Positions 21,129-29,870 of a stretch of DNA of 64,000 nt are shown piece by piece. The DNA is from Hexactinellida sp. DTS-2022. Lineage: Eukaryota; Porifera; Hexactinellida. The stretch is taken from NCBI GenBank assembly GCA_028753945.1, contig JAPNXP010000015.1, positions 3,410,001 to 3,474,000 on the forward strand. Direction: 5' to 3'. The translations under genes and the position numbers were made by a program. Position 1 is the stretch's first letter. Each line of letters starts with the position of its first letter. The notes beneath the pieces were generated by a model. It did not search any database. It saw only the letters and a program-made list of their open reading frames with translations, and was not told where the DNA came from.

Positions 21129-24100
21129 CTACTTTTCTTGGCAAATAGAATCCACCACGCGTGAATCCATTAGAATCGGATCAATACAACGAGACACAGC
21201 ACTGGTGAGAATATCCTCAATTAAATCCTGTATTAAATTCTCATTCGCAACAAACGGCCAAATGTATATATGTAAATAAGCCAAGTCAACTTGCAATTGT
21301 TGCAGGCCGTATTGTCCAAACGTACAAGCCCTTACTCCCTCTAGGAAAGCCTTGAGAGAAATCTTAATTATAACGGTTAGTATTGAGAACTTGTTGAACT
21401 GAACAGAACTGTAGTAGGTCATGCGTTCTGAGAATAACCGCGATACGTTAATGCTGCCAATTAAGCTGGAGCCTGCGTGGTGGCTATGGAACAGCTTTCT
21501 CTGTTGGTAGCCCTAGACAGGAAATAATATCGTTAGTAGGGCTGTAAATACGTTATGTCATGCTTCCAATGGGGGGTTAATCAACGTGTGACAAAACATG
21601 GTTTTTGCATTATATAATTGTAAAAACGTGACATAGGAGAGGGGAAGTCTAATTTTCGGGAATTTCTGCGTTACGTACATTTTACAGAATTTGTGTAAGT
21701 AAGCTATTAAAAAATTCCTATGGACTTCACCTATACAGTGTTTTTAAACATTGAATGCAGTATAACCTTATAAGTTATAGTGTGAGTGTACCAAACGATC
21801 TAACATTGTTATTTACACCTAATACCATATGCCTACAAACGCTTACCTGTAGATAGTTCTTCTTGCTCCCCTCTGAGCTCTCGTCCTTGACTCCCTCATC
21901 GAACAGCAGACCGGTCAGAGTGTCCAGACACCCCAGCTCGTCCACAGTGCGCTTTATAACGGCGGTGACGTCATTCGGCTCTGTGGGCACCATCCAATCC
22001 TGCGTGACTAGGTTTGTATTGAATATCTGTGATATCTGGTCGCCTGCTAGATACACGAATCTGTTTAGGAGACTGGAGGCTGTCTTGTGAGCTCTGACGC
22101 GCGTGTTCTTAATCGGAGAAGATTCCAGCGGCTCGTCTATCTCAGCCTGGAATAGCTCGTCTGATTTGGTGGCGATAAAGTTGATGGTGAGATTGTCAAG
22201 CTCTATACAGAACCTGGTGAGCACCAGGAGGAATGACGGGAATTTGTCGAGGTTAATCGAGGAAGGGAACGACTCTACTGTCTCTAGAACGTAGCTGAAG
22301 GTCTGTGGGAGCAACGGGTTAGGTATATTGGCATTTTCATATATGTTTGGAACATATATTTGGGGAAGTTCAAACGTAACGTAACTTGACGCTTTCAATG
22401 GGTGGGTTAACCAATGTGTGATTACCATATTTTGTATTACAAAAACGATCAAAAAGTGTGTCAATAAGGTAGTATAATTTCGTAACGTTTGAACGGCCCC
22501 TTAATTAAATACTAATACTAACTTTCTTGACTAGGCCGTCTCGAATTCCTACTGTACAGAACTGTTGTCTGAAATAGCGATTCTGCGAAAACTTTATGCT
22601 GGAAGAGATAAACTCTTTCAATGCAATTAGATTAGCTTTGAAAGTAGAGCGAAATTCATCGTGAAGCGAGGTGTAAATAACCGCGAGGGGCGGCAAATTC
22701 CCCTTAACAGTATCGTGCTTGCTAACACTGGAGTAGGCCTGTTTTAAAAGTGTATAGAAATGTTCCTGTAACTGATTCTGATACAGCTGTATCATAGAAA
22801 GTGCGATTTTTGACACCAGCGACTCACACACCTCATCAGGTGTAACTATGATGACCTGTCGATACAGCTTGTCGAGAGAGCGCACGAGTACAACGGGATC
22901 TGAAGTGGGCACCTAGTTAACACAAACAATAATATAAACATAGTACGTACAGTAGAACCTAGTTAGTATGAACACCAACGAACGGTAGAATGTGTTCGCT
23001 TTATCCGGAGTAATACCCATTGAATAGCCATTGTAGGGACCTGATTTTATGGAACTGTTTGTTCGTCTTATCCGGAAATTCGTATTAACTGTGTTCATAC
23101 TAGCGAGGTTCTACTGTAGGTAATTCCTTTGAATAGAAGAGATAAATACCTTTTCAAGGAGAAACATTTCAGCTTCCTTGAGGTAATCATGGACATGCTC
23201 ATGAATGAAAACATCAAGAATTGGATTAGACTCCTTCTTTTTGGTGAAAAGCTCTCGGAATTTCACACTTATTTTATGCAGTATAAACAGGAGCCCTTCA
23301 CAAGAAACGCGGATATATTCCTCAATCTTTTCCCGCGGTTTAATCGCTTTTTGGAAGTGAGTGGTTATCTCGACTCGACAGGCCACCATAAACAGATCTA
23401 CCATTCTCTGTCTCTCCTCTCCCAGCTTAAGCAACAGGTCAATAGCCTCAGTATTCTCGTCAGAGAACGGACTGGTGGTTTCCACTACTGAGTGCAGCTG
23501 GCTAGTCAGCTGATGGATAATCTGAGTGCACTCGGTGTGTATGGATGTGAATGCTGGGGTGTCTTTGTATCTCTGTAGGATGGGTAGGGCCCTCAAGTGG
23601 TATCTGTTGATGTATGTGTTATAAATAGATTGTGGTGTCAAATTAAATAAATAAACATAGAAACAAACAAACAAATAAATAAACAAGCAAACAAGCAGAC
23701 AGATAAACACACAAACAAACAAACAAACAAACAAGTTAAATAACCAAACAAACAAATAAATAAGCAGTAAGTAAGTATCAAATTCACTAGTTTGTTTATA
23801 ACGATTATAATATATCATATCTGGTACCTTCTTACCGTACGGCTAGTGCGTAGTGGTTCATTTCCAAGCACTTATTGAGTCTGCCCGGGAGTCCGTACAG
23901 GAACTGCAGTTTCCGTAGCAGCTCGTGAATAGAGGCCAGCTTGTTTATCTTAGCTTTGTGCGGAGACAGTGCTGTGTCTATCTGAGAGCTCATGTCGTTA
24001 ATGGTAGTCATGGAGACCTGCAGCTTGTCCATCTCCTGCTCCATGTGTCGGAAGTCCTGGCGCATCTGTCGGATCGTGTCCGTGGCCGCTATGAACTTGT

Positions 24101-24719
24101 TGTAGTTCTCGTAGACAAGCGTTTGTATCTCGGAGTCCAGTTGTCTCACCTGAAGCAGTAAGTAAACTACAGTGATTTCAATTGAGGAATTTTTATTGAA
24201 CCAAAAGTTTGTATATTTTGCTTTCCGGCGATCAATTTATACTGACAATATTTCAGCAATTTAAAAGTTGTGAAATCGGAAATTTTACGCGGAAAAACTG
24301 TTTATAAGGAACAATGGCTAGAAGTCATGTAATATTATATACAGTAGACTCCGCTTAATCGGGTCAAAAGTTCACCGGATTTATAGGACGGTTATGTAAT
24401 ACTATGTACATATATTCAGATGTACCTGTAAAGCCAGCTTGCTGTTTTCCGCTTCGAGCTGAGTGATAGAGCACTCGCTCAGCATCTTATCCACGTACTT
24501 CTTACACAGGAAATGCTTTCCGTTAATGTCCACTGGATCGTGTATATCGTCTCGAGACACGAAGTCTACCTCGGATACCACTTTGTCGTTTTGCAATGTT
24601 TCTGTCTCAGACTCGGGAACAGCTGATTCCTCTCTCTCCGAAGGGACAGACTCCAGACCGTAGTAGGCCTTCAGAAGGCTACGGCGCTCTCGCGGGGGCT
24701 CCTCGTTAGCGGTAGCCAT
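21129..24719 (-). CDS. VPS51: VPS51 (GARP/EARP tethering complex subunit), six exons
   Basis: VPS51 is the small core subunit of the GARP and EARP complexes that tether endosome-derived vesicles at the trans-Golgi and recycling endosomes. Exons: 24719-24426, 24149-23836, 23603-23150, 22912-22523, 22302-21847, 21512-21129. All are GT-AG with matching phases, giving 763 residues (human 782). Exon 1 has LLKAYYGLES and the DVNG-like DINGKHFLCKKYVDKML. Exon 2 has QTLVYENYNKFIAATDTIRQ, the conserved coiled-coil start. Exon 6 ends SRCIDPILMDSRVVDSICQ, matching the family C-terminus. Four of the five introns contain MITEs, MITE ends or simple repeats. Confidence 0.94.
21539..21698. mobile_element. 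Short inverted-repeat element, GGGnnGT...ACGTAACG family
   Basis: In VPS51 intron 5. It begins GGGCTGTAAATACGTTATG and ends near CTGCGTTACGTACATTTTACAG. The interior is recognisably related to the element at 22363 (GGGTTAAYCAAYGTGTGA and TTTTGYATTA stretches). The exact ends are uncertain. Confidence 0.5.
22363..22500. mobile_element. Short inverted-repeat element, GTTCAAACGT ends
   Basis: In VPS51 intron 4. The left end GGGAAGTTCAAACGTAACG and right end CGTAACGTTTGAACGGCCC form terminal inverted repeats of about 20 bp. No coding capacity. The superfamily is not assigned. Confidence 0.68.
22950..23116. mobile_element. pogo/Tigger-like MITE in VPS51 intron 3
   Basis: 167 bp from CAGTAGAACCTAGTTAG to CTAGCGAGGTTCTACTG, TA on both sides. 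It makes up most of the intron between exons 3 and 4. Confidence 0.83.
23638..23770. repeat. AAAC/AAAT simple repeat in VPS51 intron 2
   Basis: A 130-bp purine-poor tetranucleotide tract of AAAC, AAAT and AAGC units, upstream of the exon 3 acceptor on the minus strand (there a TTTG/TTTA-rich tract). Confidence 0.9.
24343..24395. mobile_element. Solo end of a CAGT-type element in VPS51 intron 1
   Basis: CAGTAGACTCCGCTTAATCG follows TA but has no matching right end nearby. Related to the element at 14095. Confidence 0.4.
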
Positions 24720-24789
24720 TAGACTCTAATCTGGGTACATAGGTTAATGGACTATGGATTGGCCAAGGAAGTTACAATAACACTGAATA

Positions 24790-24934
24790 CAGTAGAACAT
24801 CGTTAATACGCACGCAAAAATATGTACTCCTTATCTGAAATTCGTATTAACCAGTGTCATTTGTATTGAAAAAGCTTTGAAGGGGACTGAAATTCGCATT
24901 AATTAACCGTGTTCGTACTAACGAGGTTCTACTG
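24790..24934. mobile_element. pogo/Tigger-like MITE between VPS51 and XRCC1
   Basis: 145 bp from CAGTAGAACATCGTTAATAC to CTAACGAGGTTCTACTG, TA on both sides. It fills half of the 303-bp gap between the two genes. Confidence 0.82.
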
Positions 24935-25022
24935 TAGTCAGAAAGTTTCATATCAAATAAGTTGTGATTATAACTATTGGATTCATGCTAGAGACACCTA
25001 TTGACTGATAATAGCATTGAGT

Positions 25023-26588
25023 CTACACAGGGACTACGGCGTACTTCTGGTGCGGGATAAGTTTCTGCTGCGCGTGGCAGGCGAACAGCCAGGCCGGTCG
25101 CACGAACTGAAGAGAACTGTTGTCAGAAAGCGCAGTGTCAAAGTTATCGTCCCAATCGGACCCGCTTATGACGTGTGTAACCGTATCGCCCATGTATTCT
25201 GATACTATGCCCCCGTAGGCGATGACGTAACGAGATATCGTCTTGTGTTCGGAAGGGGAGAAATCCCCGTAGAGAAACACAATGCATTGTTCTAGAAAGT
25301 TCGGGAGATTCAACAGGTCCAGCTTAACTTTAGCTACCGCTTTAGTGCTGATAGATTCATCGTCAGTTGAAGCGTCATAAGCGTCATCGTACTCGCTTGG
25401 TTTGTTGTTATTCTTCGTGACGTCACCGCTCTTCTGCCAATCCATTTCCGAGTCAGACAGCTCATCTGTAGAGGAGCCAGCGTAACGAGAAGGCTTGTCT
25501 TTAAGAGGAGACTTTTTCGGTGATTCTGGCTTAGGAAAGCTCCTGGTAGGCTCATCAATCTTTGCCATAAGAAATGGTTTAGCCGGAACGCGTTTTTTTG
25601 ATTTATTACACTCGTCTATCCATTCCGATTTAACAATACAACTGGCTTTAGACTTCAAAACATCTTTGTACTTGGGAGTGTTCGAAAATGCGCAGATAAG
25701 ATGTGTGCACTTGTCACTCCAATCTGCTTCATACTTGGCGCCTAATTTGGTGGCTTTATCGCGAATTTTGGCTCGCAAGGGATTCTTATACCCGCTGAGT
25801 GCGAAAATGACACCTGACAAGATATGTGACAAATCCACCTCGAGCTTTTTGTCTGGTAATTTCTCACTCAATTTATTCTTGGTGCCAATTTTTGTATCAA
25901 TTTTTGTATCTTGTGTTGTGGCCTTATTATGTGAGCTTATTGCGCTCTCAGGACTGGTACAGGAATCTCGCGCTTTCGCGGCAATGCTAATTTCTTGCTT
26001 ACTTTCTTGTTTACCTTCTTGTTTTTCTTTTGAGTCGAAAAACAAACTTCCAGGCGGTATCAGAGAAGGACTGTCTTTCAGTTTGAACTGACCTAAGCTA
26101 TCTGTCTTTTTCAAAGCTAAAACATTAGCTTTACTTCCCGATGCTGATCTTATTCTAATGAATGAGATTCCAAACGGTTTGGTGACATTATATGGCTGGT
26201 GACACACAATTTTAACACGGTCCCATTTTTGATCCACAGTGATAGAATTCATTTTATCCTTAGTGAACATTTTCACTACATTGCAATTGGTCCACGTTTT
26301 GCTATCAGCTGGTGACATGAGAGTGCTCGTGGGTGCCAAAACTTCAAACTGCGCTTCTGTGTCAGCTGATCTACTAACGAGGATTTCAATGAAAGCGCTG
26401 CCTTCATTTCCTACGTCGATAGTCTCAATCTGGTGCATAGAATCGAGCTGTAGAATGGCAGTGGCTTGCTTAGTGCCAGAGGGACATTTCCACTTCTTAT
26501 AAGTCTCAAGTTGGAGCAGGTTAGAGGCTGGAAATGCCGGCTCTTCGTGTGAGAAACTTACTACTGATGATATCTTGAGATCACTCAT
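25023..26588 (-). CDS. XRCC1: XRCC1, DNA single-strand break repair scaffold
   Basis: XRCC1 gathers DNA polymerase beta, ligase III and PARP1 at single-strand breaks. 521 residues in one exon (human 633). ATG at 26588 (MSDLKISSVVSFSHEEP) is chosen because the upstream in-frame codon at 26630 is TTG and the human protein also starts shortly before this motif. The N-terminal domain (1-150) has the family marks ENLLQLETYRKWK-like text (here SNLLQLETYKKWK), VGNEGSAFIEILV, KWDRVKIVC and PFGISFIRI. The central BRCT (about 250-340) has LSGYKNPLRAKIRDKATKLG, and a second BRCT lies at about 425-515. The linker is rich in S, K and P. Confidence 0.95.
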   Translation of the reverse strand: MSDLKISSVVSFSHEEPAFPASNLLQLETYKKWKCPSGTKQATAILQLDSMHQIETIDVGNEGSAFIEILVSRSADTEAQFEVLAPTSTLMSPADSKTWTNCNVVKMFTKDKMNSITVDQKWDRVKIVCHQPYNVTKPFGISFIRIRSASGSKANVLALKKTDSLGQFKLKDSPSLIPPGSLFFDSKEKQEGKQESKQEISIAAKARDSCTSPESAISSHNKATTQDTKIDTKIGTKNKLSEKLPDKKLEVDLSHILSGVIFALSGYKNPLRAKIRDKATKLGAKYEADWSDKCTHLICAFSNTPKYKDVLKSKASCIVKSEWIDECNKSKKRVPAKPFLMAKIDEPTRSFPKPESPKKSPLKDKPSRYAGSSTDELSDSEMDWQKSGDVTKNNNKPSEYDDAYDASTDDESISTKAVAKVKLDLLNLPNFLEQCIVFLYGDFSPSEHKTISRYVIAYGGIVSEYMGDTVTHVISGSDWDDNFDTALSDNSSLQFVRPAWLFACHAQQKLIPHQKYAVVPV

Positions 26589-26827
26589 TTCTAAATGCAA
26601 ATCAACACTATAACTTAGTATACTTACCAATCATTCCCTTAATTAATTTGGGGGGATTTCCATGGATTTAAATTCCTGAAAATAGATATACTATAAATTA
26701 TATTACACTTTCGAGTTATCTTCTTGAAGAATAACATTATTTTTACTCATAAGCCACTGTAAGCCAAAATAATACCATAAATTCCTAGAGGATTGGCAAG
26801 GTACAAGTATGTAAAATGTATAATTAA

Positions 26828-28381
26828 TTATACATTACTAAAATTAACACAAGGTTTATGCAGATTTACAAATAAACACAATTTACTCTTTCCCATCAGC
26901 GGCTTTAAATCGATGCCATATTCAACTATTTTGGTTGCACAGATAGTTTTCAAAGGTCGCACCTGATTAATCAAAGAATTTACAAAAGCAGAATACTGCT
27001 TATTTTCTCGTGCAGAGACACGACTCTGTATCTTAGAATTTAATTCATAGAACATTTTCCCTTCAGCAGAAACGGCATATGGGTAAGCTCCTAGATGCAA
27101 AATCAAAAAATTAATTGATTCTATATCATGATTATTTGCAGCTATATGTAGTGGAGTGTACCCCATGTGAGAAAAATCGCGATTATTGACCTGATTACAC
27201 ATTAGAAGAGCAACAGTAGACCACAGGCCATCGTAAATGAGAGAGAGTATTCTAGAAAAATACCGCGACCTCCGTGAAGAATCTTTATGTTTCTCTTTGG
27301 ACCAAAGATCCTTAGTCGTTATTATCAAATTAAGTATTGTTCCAGATTTAAATTCCTTAGATAATAAGTTAACTAAATAAGGATAGTCGATATCCTTCTG
27401 TACCTGGGAACCCCAAATAGCAATAAAAACAGTGAACACCAGAAATACCAAGCTTTCATTGCTGAATTCCCCAAAAGAAGATGGTGTGTATTTCGTATGT
27501 TGACGCTGTAGTTTCCTATAGGAGTTATAAGTTTTATTGATGAAGTAGGTAGCTGCTCCTATAATTTCGAGTTCGTAGCCCCTGAAAGAAGCGATCTGTT
27601 CAATCGACTGTCGGCAGTGGTAGGAAGGGAGATTGTAGATGTGACAGAACTCCTCTAGCCCGACGCAATAATGGATTTGTATCAACACACAGAGAATAGA
27701 TTTTAAGGTTATTTCACTGTTAACTGGTTGGTGTTGAAACGGAATGCCGTGCTTTACTACAGTCTTTAGAATGGCTCTGTAGTTCTTTTCAGGTGTCACG
27801 ACCTTCAGTAGTGACAGTTTGAACAGTTCCTCCAGGTGTATATTTCGTGGGTAATTGAAGAGAAGCCAACCCTGGGAATCTGGGTTTGCATGGTAATATA
27901 GTTGCGTGTATGAGAGAGGAGACAGCCTGTGTTGGTTCAACTTCAAACTAGCACCATTTTCTAGCAGAATCAGACAAATATTCCGTAAAATAGCACAATT
28001 AGGCCATTTTGGATCTGAATCAGTTTGTACGCTCGGGATTAAAAGTTTATCGATAACTTGGGATGAAGTAAGGTCACTGGATTGTTGAACTGTTCTAAGA
28101 AAAGCCATGCAAAGAGGGGTGAAACCTAGTTTACATTGGGAATCAACAGCAAATCCAGTGTGTAAGAATAACACAATAGATTTGTAGGTTACGCGGAAAG
28201 AATCGTCAGGATTGATCAGTAGTTTGAAAATGAGACAGTGTAGGGCTGAAAACCCAGAATAACTCTCTACATTGCAATCGTAAGACGTCACCCTACCTGA
28301 TGTAAGCGATTCAATGCCACCTGATAGCAGAGCCGCATGCCAGGGAAACTGTTGTAGAATATAATCACGTTTGGATTGCAT
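26828..28381 (-). CDS. Ankyrin-repeat protein with FEM1/SOCS-box-like C-terminus
   Basis: 517 residues, one exon. Ankyrin-like repeats are spread through the protein: SGFSALHCLIFKLLI near residue 43, LGFTPLCMAFLRT near 85, ENGASLKLNQHRLSPLSY near 140 and MGYTPLHIAANNHDIESI near 408. The last 45 residues (RPLKTICATKIVEYGI, then LCLFVNLH) resemble the C-terminal box of FEM1 proteins, substrate receptors of cullin-2 ubiquitin ligases; an ASB/SOCS-box protein is the alternative. The middle (220-400) has no clear motif. It diverges from the sulfotransferase gene (ATGs 224 bp apart), with a 40-bp palindrome directly upstream of its ATG. Confidence 0.6.
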   Translation of the reverse strand: MQSKRDYILQQFPWHAALLSGGIESLTSGRVTSYDCNVESYSGFSALHCLIFKLLINPDDSFRVTYKSIVLFLHTGFAVDSQCKLGFTPLCMAFLRTVQQSSDLTSSQVIDKLLIPSVQTDSDPKWPNCAILRNICLILLENGASLKLNQHRLSPLSYTQLYYHANPDSQGWLLFNYPRNIHLEELFKLSLLKVVTPEKNYRAILKTVVKHGIPFQHQPVNSEITLKSILCVLIQIHYCVGLEEFCHIYNLPSYHCRQSIEQIASFRGYELEIIGAATYFINKTYNSYRKLQRQHTKYTPSSFGEFSNESLVFLVFTVFIAIWGSQVQKDIDYPYLVNLLSKEFKSGTILNLIITTKDLWSKEKHKDSSRRSRYFSRILSLIYDGLWSTVALLMCNQVNNRDFSHMGYTPLHIAANNHDIESINFLILHLGAYPYAVSAEGKMFYELNSKIQSRVSARENKQYSAFVNSLINQVRPLKTICATKIVEYGIDLKPLMGKSKLCLFVNLHKPCVNFSNV

Positions 28382-28383
28382 TT

Positions 28384-28423
28384 TGGTATTTCATATCAAA
28401 CTAGTTAGTTTGAAATGAAATAC
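28384..28423. repeat. Near-perfect 40-bp palindrome upstream of the ankyrin gene
   Basis: GGTATTTCATATCAAACTA, then GT, then TAGTTTGAAATGAAATACC: 19-bp arms with one mismatch. It starts within 3 bp of the ankyrin-gene ATG, so it would form a hairpin in that gene's leader or be a symmetric binding site between the divergent genes. Confidence 0.85.
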
Positions 28424-28549
28424 CATACGATTATGAGTGGGGAATATACTGGTTTGTAACGCAATATGCGCTAAGTTCTAGACAATCATTATTCCACATT
28501 AAATACGTTTGCATTATTTACGATTATTTCAGTGTGGCAACTTTCAAAT

Positions 28550-28558
28550 TATAAAAAG
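28550..28558 (+). promoter_or_regulatory. TATA box of the sulfotransferase gene
   Basis: TATAAAAAG, 55 nt before the ATG at 28605. Confidence 0.58.
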
Positions 28559-28604
28559 GGAACTCTATAGTTGCAACATAATATAATAATTATTTGAGAC
28601 TCTG

Positions 28605-29870
28605 ATGTTTCCCAAGAGAAGACATTGTTCGCAAATTCTTTTTGTATTGTCACTCATTATTGTGTTAGCATTTTTCGCAATATTTATAAGGCGTCAGGAC
28701 AAACAAAATGGGTTTGTTAATAGGAAAACAAGTAATGAACTTGTTATAAGCAGTGGAGGAGAGTATGATTCTTCAAGAAATGGGAGTGTGGATCCCAACT
28801 TGAGAGCCTTCATGAGTTCAAATTGGATGCAATATAGAAACAATTGGAGTGGAGAAGAACTTGTTTCGATAGCAGATACAGAAAAGTTAATCTTTTCAAA
28901 ACGATATAAACCAGCAATGATTGCGAAAGGTCTTCATTGGATAACTGAGAGTATATCTGAATTTGCCGATAGGTATCGTTTATTGGAAAACTATTGCAAA
29001 TTATGGAGAAAAGATGATCAAGAAGATTCAATGCTTATTGTTGGTAGAAGGTTAATGTATGTTGATAAGTACGAAGTATTGGCCTGTAACATCCCAAAAG
29101 CAAGCTCGACTACATTTACTCACACGTTCATGAAACTCGATCAAGGAACTCTTATGAACGAAACTAAGATAGGACCGAGTGGTTATAGACTGAACATTTC
29201 AATGATAAATCATAAAGAAGATCACTATATGAATGCTAAACGGATCCAAACCTATCTGAAAGTCGCACTAACGAGACATCCATTTAGTTGGATTGGTTCA
29301 AAATATCATTTCAGGGCTGCAAATTCTGCCAACACAGAATTTCAGAAAGAAGATAGTCCGGATATAATTGAGCGTCTCTATTTGGAGGGATTTCCCACTG
29401 ACGAACATACTTTTATCAAAAACCGCGAAAGCAAATATGGAAACATGAATGATGACGAGTTTAGAAAAACTCTTTTTCAGATTAAGAGATACAATGCGGC
29501 CCCTGGTTACTACAACATTACATTACTCGAATACATCAATGCACTGTTGTTAAAACCTAAGAATTCCTTTCAAGGACAAGTCCGGCTTTGTAATCCATGC
29601 GCAATGCATTTCGACATAATACTTCATAGTACCAACGGTTTTGAAGAAATAAATAAGGTTTTGGACTTCTTACAGAGAGACAAACCGTATGAAAAAAGAA
29701 TTCATTATCCTCAAGGCTCACCATTGGTTTCTAAAGCCAGGTGTAACGAAGAATTCTCAGCTATACCAATGGAGACTCGTGAAAGGTTATATACTTTCCT
29801 GGAGCAAGATTTTGTACTATTTGGGTATACATTTGAAAATGACCTTAATAGTCCAAATGCATGCTATTAA
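28605..29870 (+). CDS. Golgi carbohydrate sulfotransferase (CHST8-14/HNK-1 type)
   Basis: Transfers sulfate from PAPS to a sugar of a glycan, probably chondroitin/dermatan or an HNK-1/GalNAc-type acceptor. 421 residues, one exon, type II membrane protein: a short basic N-terminus, then one hydrophobic segment (ILFVLSLIIVLAFFAIFI, residues 11-28). The 5'-phosphosulfate loop CNIPKASSTTFTHTF lies near residue 162 and the 3'-phosphate motif VALTRHPFSWIGSKYHFRA near 220, in the arrangement of sulfotransferase family 2 (PF03567). Near residue 330, CNPCAMHFDIILH is also family-typical. The acceptor cannot be predicted from the sequence. Confidence 0.88.
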   Translation: MFPKRRHCSQILFVLSLIIVLAFFAIFIRRQDKQNGFVNRKTSNELVISSGGEYDSSRNGSVDPNLRAFMSSNWMQYRNNWSGEELVSIADTEKLIFSKRYKPAMIAKGLHWITESISEFADRYRLLENYCKLWRKDDQEDSMLIVGRRLMYVDKYEVLACNIPKASSTTFTHTFMKLDQGTLMNETKIGPSGYRLNISMINHKEDHYMNAKRIQTYLKVALTRHPFSWIGSKYHFRAANSANTEFQKEDSPDIIERLYLEGFPTDEHTFIKNRESKYGNMNDDEFRKTLFQIKRYNAAPGYYNITLLEYINALLLKPKNSFQGQVRLCNPCAMHFDIILHSTNGFEEINKVLDFLQRDKPYEKRIHYPQGSPLVSKARCNEEFSAIPMETRERLYTFLEQDFVLFGYTFENDLNSPNACY

